From: Ochotona curzoniae
Taxonomy: Eukaryota; Chordata; Mammalia; Lagomorpha; Ochotonidae
Length of the DNA: 64,000 nucleotides
Direction of reading: 5' to 3'
Assembly (NCBI RefSeq): GCF_017591425.1
Contig: NW_024464918.1
Coordinates: 22,720,001-22,784,000 of the forward strand
The position numbers and the translations under genes are program-made. Below, one piece after another: positions 11,758-23,269 of this stretch. The stretch's first letter is position 1; each line of letters starts with the position of its first letter. The notes beneath the pieces are model-generated. The model saw only the letters and a program-made list of their open reading frames with translations, did not search any database and was not told the origin of the DNA.

Positions 11758-12082
11758 AAAAATTTTTTTTCTTGTGACTTGAAAGTGAAAGAAAAAGAAA
11801 TTGAAACAGACAGGCACCTTCCATTTGCAGATTTACTCCTCAATGTCTTGCAGCAGCCAAGGCTAGGTCTTGTCAAAGCCAAAAGCCCAGAACCCAATCC
11901 AGGTTTCCACTATGAGTGGCAGAGACCCAACTGCATGCACCCTCACCTGACGCTTCTCAGAGTCTGCATTAGCAGGAAACTGGGTTGGAAGCAAAGCAGC
12001 CAGGACTCAAACCAGGCACTTTTGTATAGAGGGCACGTGTCCCAAGTGGCCACTTGACCACTAACCAAATCCCATCCCCTCA
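11758..12082 (-). mobile_element. CSINE (older), minus strand, abutting an L1 A-tail
   Basis: A T-rich start (AATTTTTTTT) is followed by 'gaaagtgaaagaaaaagaaattg', 'caccttccatttgcag', 'agcagccaaggctaggtc', 'aggtttccac', 'aggaaactgggttggaagcaaagcagccaggactcaaaccaggcac' and 'ccacttgaccactaaccaaatcccatcccc'. This is a full-length reverse-oriented CSINE. Its poly-T joins the poly-A of the L1 end directly. Confidence 0.85.
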
Positions 12083-15024
12083 AATACACACCTCCAATCC
12101 ACATCAAGAAGCACCTCAATGACCTTAGAAGAGCAAAGACCAAGGACACAGGTTCAAGAAACTGCCCTGTGGTGACAAAGTAATCCAAGAAACAGAACTG
12201 TTAAAGCCAGTGAGGTTTGCAAGTCCTCCTTTTTTCCTTCCGTTATCCTAGGATGGGGAAACTCTAGATTCAGTAAGAGGAGGGATGATATGGGAACCGT
12301 GGGGATAGTGCTCTTCATAAATGACCTGCTCTTGGAGTCCGCTTTGGAGAATCAAGTTGCAAACCTGCTCCAAGAAGTGCCTTAGAGGTGAACTCAGAAT
12401 CAAAGCGACAACATTCACAACATCCTTCCTTGCTTGTCCACAGAACAATTTTCTACATGCAACCTGACATCAGGGGAGACCATCCCATAGGTCCTCAGCG
12501 ATGGTCATCAACTCAGACAGCCAGATCCAAAAGAGACCTCAAAGCCCTGTTTAGACCCACTCATACTCTTGGAACAAGACTCTGAACTTCCCCAAACCAT
12601 AGTGCTCATCAATGTCCATGGTTGGTACTGAATTCCACTCTGTGAACTTCCCTAGGGTGTTTTGACCTCTGAAGCCCCACAGCAAGTAGGATGGTCCCGA
12701 CAGTTCTGTGAGTACCTAAAAACACTGTGCTGACCAGAATGGAAACTCTGCACAGAAAAAACAACAATAAAAATCATCCATACACTGTTAGAGTCTATTC
12801 CTTTTGCACCGCAGGTGTGCATCTTGATAAGGCCCCAGGAGAGAACCAGCTTTCGATGTTCTTAAGTAACTGAGTAAGGGGGGGGTGTAATGGCACTATT
12901 ATTTTGCAGTTTTTATTGGAAGCTCATTTTTCTCCCAAATTGGCACTATTTACACCCAGAATCAGCTGAAAAGACTATCATCTGTTATCAAACCAGCAAG
13001 AATGTTCTCCTAAGTACTACCTGACTCACATTAGGTACAAACCAAGGTAATTCAGAAGTAGGGCATGTGTTATATATTTCCTTGCACTGTGCTCCTGAAA
13101 TCCATGAAGAATAGGCCAGCCCTGACTGTGGACAGCTCTGGGCTGGGGCTTGGGATGACCAAGTGAGATGAACTGGTTTTCCTACAATCTCTCTTGTTCC
13201 AATCCTGAATATAACACCGTGCCAGCGTATATCTTCTTGCCCCCTCTAGAATTGGACTGAACTAAGCTTGCCATACCTGCTGAGAACTGCCTCTTCCAAA
13301 TTCACTTTATTTGCAGTCACTTGGAGTCTTCTGTTTGGAAATTGTTCTTTTGGCTTTGATTCAGATAAATTCAAACTGAGATGATAAATGGAAATGATCC
13401 TTGAGGTGAAGCAGTGGCAAAGTCTTTAGTACCATTCTTTATTGATCCTCAGTTATGCTCTGGGCATCATGCACAATCATTTATTTGATATATCATGTCA
13501 GGTCCTAGCAGAGTGAATTCATTAAGGTTTGAGACTCCTAGGAATACCCAGCTTTTTTGTTTTTTAAAGAACCACTTGTGCAGAAAGATCAGGTTTTTTA
13601 CCATGTAAAAGGAGAGAGGCACGTACCACTCTAAATTTCAGCTTGCAGAAAGCTGGGCTCCTAAAGTTTGCTGCCTACCAGGGTAGACAAATGAAATAAA
13701 GTTTATCAAAGTGTCTGGAACAGTGCCTGGAGCCTAGCAGAGGCTCCATAGATATATGATTCATTCTGCTTTTCTGGCTGTCTTTTCTGGGATGGAATTC
13801 AGTGATGGCTCATTTGCTGGCCTGGCTATTAGATGTTTCTTGAGCACCTACTAGGGGCCGAACATGCCTCTAGACACAAAGTCTATAGTGTTAGAGGAGA
13901 CAGATGTCGCTTCTCACAGCCCTTTAGCTCTGGAAGGGGAGATAGGTAATAAATCATGAGAAGTATAAGGTCCAAATGAAGCTGGTAACTGAGATGAAAC
14001 AATACATAGACAAGGAGGTTCAGATGAAATTGAAATGATGAAGTTGCACGTCCCCAGTTGCAGAAATGCCCTCCAGATTTGGGCCTTTTCCATATAAGTC
14101 TCATAGTGGGTCTGTTCCGTAGCCCTTCATGAAGTCCCCTCTCACTTGGGGACTTGCTGACAGGCACTTCTCAGCCGTCTGTTGCAGATGTCTCGGTCTC
14201 CATCTGGTGCTCTCATTCTGCACTGAGTGGTGGGCAGATGCTGCAGATGGCACAGACCTTTGCACAAGTAACGCCCCCTGGGAGCTGAGGCTGCAGACCC
14301 CAGGGATGGCCTTAGCTCATTTAGCTATTTTTGAAGCCCCTGCAGTGCTCCAGGCAAGGTGAGGCTGTGGGGAGTTGACAGCAGACAATTCACCTACTTC
14401 TCCAGACCTCACAGCACTTGAAGATAGTTGGAGGAAATGGCTCTTGGAAAAAGTAGCATCCAATGACTATCCTATCTAGTCACAGCTGGAAAGTATGAAG
14501 ACAGGATAAATGGAATAACATGGTTGAGGTGCAGTGGGCTCCCAGCAATAGGATAATTATGAACAATGTCTGAAGAGGACAGTTCCACTGAGGCTTGACC
14601 ACTGAGAGAGGTCCAGTCACGTGAAGAGCCAGTAAAACACATTTTAGGCAGAGGGCCTGCAAATGTACAACCCTGGAGGCTGGAGTGCATTTGATGTGTT
14701 CAGGGAACAGAAGGGTCTGTTTGGAATACTGTACCTTCATGCAGTCAAGAGTATAGGTTTTTCTTAAAAATAAACCCTTTCATACATTTCAACCCTTATG
14801 CATGGCTATACTTTGTAAAGAAGTGAAATGCAACGGGGTCTACAACAAGTTTATGATAGATGTGTTTAATAGAAAAATTGTACAAGGATTTCATTTTATT
14901 TTTGCACCAGAATAGGGTCGTATTTTAATTTTGTTTTTTTTTCTGTCATTTTTTTTAAAGTAGCCTCATATTTCAGGAGCTAAAAATCTTGGATTATGGA
15001 GGCAGTCTGCTTCATTCTATAAGG
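12083..15024. other. Gene-free stretch, little recognisable
   Basis: I recognise only an L2/MIR-type end at 13690-13770 ('gtgtctggaacagtgcctggagcctagcagaggctcc') and the head of an old repeat at 13800-13985 ('cttgagcacctactaggggccg'). An A-rich 'aacaacaataaaaatc' at 12761-12776 could be an old retroposon tail. 'acgccccctggg' at 14271-14282 has the CTCF core but three mismatches to the 14-base consensus. No coding frame stands out. Confidence 0.4.
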
Positions 15025-15220
15025 GTTTGTCCCTGGAGTCAGACCGCCTGGGTTCACTTCTGGATTTTTACTCGCTCACTGAATCATTCTGTCCTTCATT
15101 TTCCATAAAAGGATAAGCTTAGTTCTATTGCCTGGGGATAGATCAGAAATAAGTTGACATAATAAACATGAAATGTTTACTAGCACACAGTACCCAGAAC
15201 ATGCTATTATAATCCCTCTC
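15025..15220 (+). repeat. MIR SINE remnant
   Basis: 'ggagtcagaccgcctgggttcacttctgga', then 'ttcattttccataaaaggataagctt', then 'agcacacagtacccagaacatgct' follow the MIR consensus in order, ending in a decayed tail. Confidence 0.65.
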
Positions 15221-15439
15221 ATATTTCCTCTAAAAATGTGTTATATCTCACCAGCTATTCATTTAATAGATTTCTAAAAGCAAGGTAAAAAAGTTTCCCC
15301 AAACTTTTACAGTTTGGGCATCATTAAAATCCTTGGAAAATTTGCCAGTGTAATTTGATAGAAATGGATCGCATGAAGTCCTCAATTAATTCTAGGTCCT
15401 GGCAAACCTTTTCCCAGGGGTAATGACTGGTACTACCCC

Positions 15440-15640
15440 ATATGGTGCTCTTCAGTCACTTATTCCTACTTTTTCAGGACATTTGTCACCATTAGTCATG
15501 TCATACATTCATTTACTATGCTCCTTAACCTTTAAGAATGTAAGCTCTGTGAGAACAAGGACTTGGTATCCTTGTACAGTGCATTATATACATTTTACTC
15601 TAATAGTGTTCAGTAGATGGTTGGTTGCTGAATTGTGTCT
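15440..15640 (+). repeat. L2 LINE 3' end remnant
   Basis: 'ttaagaatgtaagctctgtgagaacaagg' and a downstream 'gtgttcagtagatggttgg' match the terminal part of L2 (stop-rich 3' UTR with the 'gaatgtaagctc' word). Confidence 0.55.
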
Positions 15641-18284
15641 CTACCTGTTCCTTAAAAAGTCAGAGAGTCTGTTTACTCATGCTTCAAAGAACCTTGTATA
15701 TAAACATTTCTTGTAGTATAACCTGAGTTCCAGTTTCTTAATGAATGGGGGAATCGATGATTCTCTGGTGGGATTTGATACATTAAATAGGAAATATGAC
15801 ATTCGTTTATTATTCACTTGTTGACTCAATGGATATTAGGTGTTAACTGTAAGGTGATGGTGGACAATGCTGAGTAAAACAGAGTCCTAGCCTGATTAAA
15901 TTTAAAGATGATGCAGCTGAGCACCAGTGCAGAAATACATCCTTTCATGTGATTTCAAGGCAAGAACATAGAGAATAAAATAAAACCTTCTGGCAATGTG
16001 CTACTGAGTGGGCAGTCGGGAAATGCTGTTCTCAGACTGACTCATCCTGCCTCACACCATGCTAAGATACTGGTGGCCTTTACTACTATTCCACAGATGT
16101 CACTCATGGATCTGTCCCCGTGGTACACAATGGTTCCTTCCTCACACACACATGCACATACACATATACCACCAAGAAGCTACCATTCAGCACCAGAAAT
16201 CCCATCCTGAGGAACTGGAAGTAGAATCCCAGAAAATTCCCAAGAATAAGAATGTAAAATAGGTAGGAATGAAAATGCGCCAGTCTTAAAAGAGCTCTTT
16301 GTGGCAGCCAGTATTGTCACATTCTGTTTCCAAGCAGCTGGTTTGTAAGACAAGCTAGATCATCGTAATGAAAGATTTTTAATTTGTGAAACAAGCAAAG
16401 GCAACCCTACCTATGTATGCATGCACACAGGGTGTTTCATGAAGTATATGACCAACGGAATCAAAGGTGATGTACATTTTCAAGGAGTTTTGAAGACATT
16501 ACGTAAGTGTACATCTGTTCATAATGCATTTCTAGCATATGTGTATATATACGCATACTTGGGTTCCTGCCTGATTTTTAACACTAGTTACCTAAATAAG
16601 CCCGTGGGATAGACTCAGACCCTTGGAATTACAGCCTTTTATTGTGCTTTAACTGTCTCTGGCATACATGTATTCCTCCCCATCCAAAATTGTGGATCCT
16701 TTGGAAAGATGGATGATGTTATTGCTAGGCTGCCTAAATTAGACTGCCAAGGTTCATCTAACTCAACTCTGTGATAACTGGGGCCATGCTGCCTCGCTGG
16801 TAGTAAAGTTTACTCACCTTTAAAACTGGATCATAATAATATCTTATTGGGTTGCTATGAAACTTAAGAAGTTCTAAATCAAAGATTAATTAGCAAAGTT
16901 TCCAATACATTTCAATTGCTGGATAATATTTGCTAATATTCTTTTTAAACCCTGCATTGCCTCATCTACACAAAGTAAGCCATCACTAAGTGGTTACTGA
17001 TTCCAAAAGAGGCCTTCCTAATATTATGATTATGCTTAATGGATTTTAATGTCAGGATTGATCCTCAAAATGCATAAAAGTAATTGCATTTTATACCCTA
17101 CAATATTAAAGTAGAAAATTAAGGTTCTAAGAAAATCCATTGAGGAGAAGCAGCAATTATTAAAACACCTTGTGAAGTGATTAAGCATGATTATATCTTC
17201 GTGGAAGAAAATAACCAGGTAGAAATAAGATTTGTAATCATTTATGTAGGCATCTAAACTGTCGTCCACTTTAGTTTGCAGCAAGACATTTGAAGTGATA
17301 TAGTCTTTTGATTTCTTAGATCTGTGTCTTTCTAATGTTTTTTCTTAACTCTAGCTCTCTTTTCCTGTTCTCTATTTCGAGCTGTACACTTTTGGGCAAT
17401 ATGCAAATGACTTTCTTCTCTGCATGTAATTTGTTTCTTAAATAACAGAATAAATTGGTCAAACTAAACCTCAAGATTAATTTGCTAAGCAAAGCCAGCC
17501 TTTCTCGATGTTCTGAGTTTACAGAGTGGTCCTAACAGAAGAGGAAGAGGTGAACAGAGAATGACCTGACATTGGTTTGTGTTGTGTAGTCCTTTGTTCC
17601 AGAAGTGATCTTACATGAAATCAGCTCAGAATTTAGTCCAGAATTTACTCCAGTCATTATGATTTAAGTTCTTTTCTCCTGTTCTCCCCTCCTCTCTTCT
17701 TCCTTCTCCTTTCCCTTCCCTTCTTCTCCCTTCTCTCCTCCCTTACCCTCTCCTCTCTTCTTCTATTCCTTGACCATTACTGCTCATCAAAAGACTTTAA
17801 AAAAATTGAGTGACCCAAAGTTTTTCTTTTTACACCTGGCTACTTAGGTTCTGTAATTCATTTGATATAGTAAAATGGAATATTGGTTGGCAAGGTGACC
17901 TTGGGAAAGTAATGGAAACATCTTAAACTTCAGGTTTCTCATTGATAAAATATGAATTATAATAGAAGCAAATTTGAATAGTTAATGTAATAATTTGGAC
18001 AGTGTAAATGTTGTCAGGCACCAATAAGAGGTCAATATATGTTAAACAATTATTAGGAAATTCATTATAGATATGTAAGAGAGAAGGTAATGTAGTCAAG
18101 GAGGAGTTAAGAATTTTAAATATTACCCCTCTTCTAATCCTTTTAAGGTGAATGAAGTAGTTACAGGATGTAGTTAAGAACCTGCATTTTCTAACATGTT
18201 GGTTACTCAATATCATGTCAATTAACTTCATGATGTTATAAATTTCCATGTTTCTTCCTGTTGTTGAAGTTGTGTAGTGGCTTT
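15641..18284. other. Gene-free stretch with MIRs, an old repeat head and a polypyrimidine tract
   Basis: The head of an old repeat lies at 15790-15990. Plus-strand MIRs lie at 16738-16910 ('gactgccaaggttcatctaac', 'ctcacctttaaaactggatcataataatatc') and 17880-18050 ('caaggtgaccttgggaaagtaatgg', 'caggtttctcattgataaaat'). A polypyrimidine tract is listed separately. Nothing coding recognised. Confidence 0.5.
17682..17764 (+). repeat. Polypyrimidine (CT) tract
   Basis: 63 uninterrupted pyrimidines (17682-17744), one A at 17745, then 19 more pyrimidines to 17764. The mix of TTC, CCT and TCCC words is not a simple tandem repeat. Homopurine/homopyrimidine tracts of this length can adopt triplex (H-DNA) structures; that is known chemistry, and formation here is not shown. 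Confidence 0.9.
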
Positions 18285-18540
18285 TCATTGAAGGGGATGA
18301 TACTCTGCCAGCTCTACTTTCAGATCAAGGATGGTTTCCCAATGAAACTGTTGAATTTATGTGAACAATAAGATGCTGGACTCTCTGCATGGGCCTTGCC
18401 CACAATGAAGGAATCATGACTAGTTATGAGCTGTCCTGCTGTAACAATATGGAGGAATTCAGTATGGGGGGAGGGTTTGGGAGAATCCCAGAACCTATGA
18501 AACTGTGTCATAAAATGAAACAATAATAAAAAAGAGGAAG
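18285..18540 (+). mobile_element. L1 3' UTR and tail (5'-truncated lagomorph L1)
   Basis: 'tcaaggatggtttcccaatgaaactgttgaa' at 18326 lines up with the reverse complement of the L1 at 62.5-62.6 kb ('tcaaagacggactcccaaagaaactgttgga'). The two stay collinear down to the G-rich run, 'gagaatcccagaacctatgaaactgt' and the A-rich end 'aacaataataaaaaag'. The alignment between two places in this window makes the call firm. No ORF remains. Confidence 0.82.
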
Positions 18541-20964
18541 CAAGGAATAATTCTAAAGAAATGACACTCAAAGCCTAGTGTGAAAGCCTAGCATGGTATT
18601 TCCCTTCAGCTGTCATTTACCTATTTATTCCATGAAAAAGTAATGAAGAGTATCATGTGTCCTTTTTGGCTGAAAGGCTGGAAAAAATGGCAGTGAATAA
18701 AACAGATAATAATTTTTTGAAGATGCAAATAAACAAGATAAAATTTGAGCTCTAAGAATTGTGAAGAAATTAATATATGGCCATGTGATCATGCAAGTTG
18801 AGGGGCCATTAGATACAGTGGTGGGGCCATTAGACACAGTGGTTCAGAAAAGGACTGAAAGGATGTGATGTCATCAGGCTTACAAAAGCTAGGAGAAAAT
18901 ATCTTGCAGACAGGGTAGCAAGCACAGGGTAACTTTAGTAGCAATGCATTTGCTGTGTTAACATTATAAGAAAGCAGGGCAGGAGAGTATAGCTAGAGCT
19001 TAGTCAGCAAAAAGGACAGACAAGACCAAATCATAAAGGAACATGGGGACAAGTTCATGTATAGCCTTGAAGGCCATGGTAAGAAACTTGGTTTTATTCT
19101 AATAGTTAGCTCTTGGAGTTAAAGCTTTAATCAAGTAAAAAAATATATCTTCATCTTAAATGTTTGGTTGCTGTGTATAGAGTGGATTATAAGAGAACAA
19201 GAGGAGGAGACAGGAATACCAGTAGAAGATTATTGTGATTGATTGGCAAGAAAGGCCAGAGATTTGGTTTAGGATGGCAGCAGAGGTGATGGAGAGAAAA
19301 GAATGGCTTTGGGATCAGTTATGTTGGAGCTGGAGTTACTAGGACTGCTAATGAATTGAAGGAGTTAAATGTAAGGCACTTGAGAGGACTGAGATTAACA
19401 TACAATGATGAAGGGTTAACCAGTTAGATCAAAGAATGAGCATGAAGCATTAACTCCCAGTCAACCCACGTGCTTTCCCATCCCACCCCTGTCACAAGCC
19501 ATTTAAGCAAAAGCCTGGCTATGAGTATCTTCCCACATTCATTCCACAAATAACCTCTCAGTATCTGTTACTATGTTCTAAAGCAACATATGACTCCTGT
19601 TCAGATAGTAGCAAACAAAATAGGCACTCGTCTGTTACACTGGAAGTTATGTTCTAATGAGAGGAGATGGACTAGAATACATAAATATAGGAAAACATCA
19701 AACAACAAAAACTATAATACAATGGAGAGAGATTGACATGCTGGCAATTGTTGGATTGTTCCTTTAGGTGTTCAGGAGGCTTCTGCCCAAGGGAACCTAC
19801 CACATTTCTTCTGTTGGTGGGGTGAGGAATGGAGTCAGATTAACTTTCATTTGTAAATCACTTATCCATAGGGTAATAAGTAGATCATCAGTTATCTCAC
19901 CCTGAGTATGGGGGGAAGAGCCAGAACTAGAGTAATAAGTAGTATTTGAAGTCACAGATCTGGGTGATCATTCAGAAAAAAAGCAAAGATAGAAAGAAAA
20001 GAGGCCCCACGCCAATTCCTGAGTCTTACAATATTTTCAAGTTGAATCAAAGAAGAATCAGGAAGAGAGAGTACTCAGAATCAAAATAAAGCTGGGGATG
20101 GTAGTGTTCCTTTGTAAATAAGCTCAACCCCCACCCCCACCCCCACCCCCGTCTTCTCTCCTGTAGATCTCCATCCTCATGGGACAGTAGCACATCCAGA
20201 CAATAACTTTTTCTTTAGTCCATAGAGAAGTTCCTACTGTTTTTGGTGGCATGTTCCAAGAACCTCAGTGACTGTCTAAAATTATAGAAAATACCAAATA
20301 CTATGTATACTATTTCTCAATTCCTACATACATGGCCACCTTGAAGTTTAATATATACATTAAGTAAAGTAAGAGATTAATAATAATACCTAGTAGCAAA
20401 ATATGCCAATATTAATAACATATTACAATAGTTATTTTTTAAATGGTAAATAATTTATTTCTGGAAATTTCCACTTAGTGTCAGGCTGACACTGCCTGTG
20501 GATAAATGGATAGCTGATATGAAGAAACCACAGATCAGTGGACTAATGCCCAATGGGAGCTTGGGTGAGGGCCCTGTGTTGAGACCCTCTTTCTCACACA
20601 TGTAGTCTGGTACCCTTTGATCAGCACTCAGCCAACTGAGGTCACGTGGATGAGTGAGTGATTGGCTGTTGGAGGAAAGACAAAAAGCCCTGCTTTGTGA
20701 AACACTGATATTGTTTATGATGTTCCTGCCCTGGAGCTGGCAGGCAGCTGACTCATTGATGCCCTCCAAGGCTGGCAGAGAAGGGTCTGATAGTTCAACA
20801 ACATCTAATTACTCCAAAAAGGCAGCACCATGGCTCTTTTCTGGGAGAATACAAATGACAAAAAATAAAGCTTCTAGGGACGATGCAGCCCTGTTGAATT
20901 TAGCAAAACTCATTTCTTGAAGCAGCAGGGACAGATGTAGAAGAGTAGCATCAAATGAGAAAGA
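18541..20964. other. Gene-free stretch with an old repeat, a small tandem duplication and a G4 motif
   Basis: A 21-bp tandem duplication lies at 18802-18843. An old interspersed repeat spans about 18990-19440 ('gtatagccttgaaggccatggtaagaaacttggttttattctaatag'), with a related head at 19570-19690. The C5 repeat motif at 20128-20150 is listed separately. No exon or RNA gene recognised. Confidence 0.45.
20128..20150 (-). other. G-quadruplex motif (four G5 runs on the minus strand)
   Basis: The plus strand has four runs of exactly five C (20128-32, 20134-38, 20140-44, 20146-50), each separated by a single A. The minus strand is therefore G5-T-G5-T-G5-T-G5, an ideal intramolecular quadruplex with one-base loops; the C strand could form an i-motif. 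It may simply be a small (CCCCCA)n microsatellite. Confidence 0.92.
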
Positions 20965-21205
20965 TGAGGGTAAGTGTTGTGGTGCAGCACTTCAACTGCC
21001 TGCTGGAATGGCATATTGAAGTCCTGTCTCCTTCATCTTTAATCTGACTTCCTACTAATGCTATCTTGGAAAGCTACAGATGATGGCTCAAGGGCTTTAG
21101 CTGCTCCCACTCAACGGAGGCACCCAGACTTCACCTAAGTCAAGCTCTCTTTCAGGTATTTGGAGAGTGAGTTAGCAGACAGAAGAAAATGTGCTTTCTT
21201 CTGGA
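20965..21205 (+). mobile_element. CSINE, badly decayed
   Basis: 'gtgttgtggtgcagcac', 'tgacttcctactaatgctatcttgg', 'gctacagatgatggctcaagggctttagctgc' and 'tttggagagtgagttagcagacagaag' follow CSINE order with many changes and small deletions. There is no clear tail. Confidence 0.65.
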
Positions 21206-21334
21206 TGAACGTGAATAAGCAGATTATGAGAATAAGCTATTAGAGATGAAAACTTCTTAGGTTAAGATAATTAACAATTTCAATAATTCAGATGAAGAGT
21301 TCAATCAATTGATTGGATATACAGTCAATATTTT

Positions 21335-21890
21335 GATTGCTAAGAAGGATCCGATTGTATGGATACACCCTTCTTCAGCTGCTCAACTGCTGGTGGGAAC
21401 CTGAGTTACTTCCAACTTGGAGCAGTGATATAAACATGAATAGATAATTATTTCAAGGAAGATAGGCTTTCTTTATTTCTGGAATAAATATCTAGGAGTG
21501 AAATGATTGTATAATGTGTCAGGGGAACATTGTAAGCACCGCCAATGCTTTCTGCAGTGATTGTTCAATTGCCCATTCCCACCAGCAGTACATGGGACTT
21601 GTATTTCTTATGCATGCTCACCAGCACATGGCAAAATAAATATTTTTATTTTTGGCAATCCTAAAAATTCAGAGTGATATTTCATTGTGATTTCATTCAA
21701 TTCCCCTTATAACAGGTACAGTGGAGCATATTTTCGTGATCTTACTTGCTTTCTTTAGTTTGTTAATATTCTGCTGTGGATTGTCAAGCTCATCGTAAGT
21801 GCTATGTTCTTGCCTGTCTTCTTTGATGAAATGACTCTAAGTGTTTCTGTCATTTTTATTGGCTTGTTGGCTTTTTTGCATTTGTTCATG
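21335..21890 (-). mobile_element. Ancient L1M fragment (3' part), minus strand
   Basis: The plus strand reads as the antisense of an L1M 3' region: 'ttgtatggatacaccc', 'ctggaataaatatctaggagtgaaatgattg', 'gcccattcccaccagcag', 'ctcaccagcac'. Many changes indicate an old copy. A second L1M covering the same consensus region follows immediately, so these are two separate insertions. Confidence 0.7.
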
Positions 21891-22800
21891 TTCATCTTTA
21901 ATTTTTAAAAAAAATTTTTTTTGGTACATTACAGTTTTCCTTAAAAGCAAGGGCTCACTGGTCCACTGAATGGAGTTCAATAAATAAGCAGTAAAAAGAC
22001 CATAGTTCAGCAAGACTGTAGGCAAGGGCTATACACAATAATCAAGTGAACACATATCCAGTCCATTCATATACAGTAACTTTTTAAGTAATCACAGCTC
22101 ATTGAAACTATGAGAGTGTATCATTTTCAACCATTCACTGGAGAAATAGTTAAGAGAAAGATTGTCAAAAACACTGTATTTGTAGGAAAGCTATTACAGG
22201 CAACATGATCATTTCTTTTTTATTTTAAATTTTAGGTTCCACATATAAGGGCGAGCATGGAATATTTATCTTTCTATGTCTGGCTTATTCTACATAACAT
22301 AATTTCCTCCGGTTGATGAAAGTGATAGCATTTCATTCTTTTTGCAACTTATCATATATAGCAGAGGTTTTTTTTTGCTTTGTTTTGTTTCTTCTCATCT
22401 GACGGTGGGCACCTTGGTCGATTCCATCTTTTGACTCCTGTGAACAGGGCTATTATAAACATAGACGTGCAGGTATCTTGACACAATATGTTCATGTTTT
22501 TTGGGTAGATTCCCAGTAGGTTTGCTGGTTCATATGGCAGGTCTATTTCTAGGTTTTTAAAAATTTTTTAAAGAAATCTCCATATTGTTTCCACAGTGAC
22601 ACATTCCCACTAACAATGTGTTTGCCTTTCCCCACATCCTTGCCAAGAATTGTTACTCTTTGTGTTTTGGAAAACAGCCACTCTAACAGGGTTAAGATAA
22701 TATCTCATTATGGTTTTGATGTGCATTTAGATGATGGCTAGTGAGGTTGAAAATGTTTTCACGGATTTGTTGGCCATGTGTATTTCTTGTAGTGTGAACT
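21891..22800 (-). mobile_element. Ancient L1M (MA/MB-type) 3' part, minus strand
   Basis: Starts at a poly-A/poly-T junction (AAAAAAAATTTTTTTT at about 21905). From 22230 it is classic L1M antisense: 'ttccacatataagggcgagcatgg', 'tctttctatgtctggctta', 'ttcatatggcaggtctattt', 'cattcccactaacaatgtg', 'gataatatctcattatggttttgatgtgca', 'gttggccatgtgtatttct'. Positions 21910-22210 are AT-rich and I cannot place them exactly. Confidence 0.72.
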
Positions 22801-23269
22801 GTCTGTTGAGGCGCTCTAGCCACTTCTTGATTTCTGCATTTATGAAAGCTAAGAACTCCAGTGATCTGCCGTCTGCAATCAGGAGAAACAGCATTGCTGG
22901 TGATGTCATTCATTCTCAATTTAAGTGCCTGAGGACTAGGGGAACCTTTGTTGAGTCCAAAGTAGGAGAATAAGGGGCAAATGGCTTAAGTACTGCAGGC
23001 TGAAAACCCAAAAATCTCCAGGGGCAGAAAGATAAATGTTCCACAAAAGTCAATTTACCTTTCTTCCATCTGTTGATGTATTTGACTCCCAACAGGTTGG
23101 AAAACACCAGCCCATGGCGCTAAAGGTTAGCTTCCTTCATTCTGCCCACTGATTTAAATACTAGAATCTTCTGGAAACTTCATAAATACAGCCCAGAATA
23201 ATGCTTCATCAGCTATCTGGGTATCTGTTGGCCTAATCAGATCTACACATAAAGTTAACCTTTTTGGTC
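22801..23269 (-). repeat. Ancient mammalian interspersed repeat, family not named
   Basis: Phrases such as 'agaactccagtgatctgccgtctgcaatcaggag', 'cctgaggactaggggaacc' and 'cccagaataatgcttcatcagctatctggg' are ones I know from a widespread mammalian repeat that ends in 'acataaaattaacc'. I cannot name the family with confidence (an L1M 5' region is one option). It lies between two L1M blocks. Confidence 0.45.

Noticed and set aside
14271..14284. Second CTCF-like motif ('cgccccctggg')
   Set aside because: Three mismatches to the 14-base core, two of them in the conserved TGG end.
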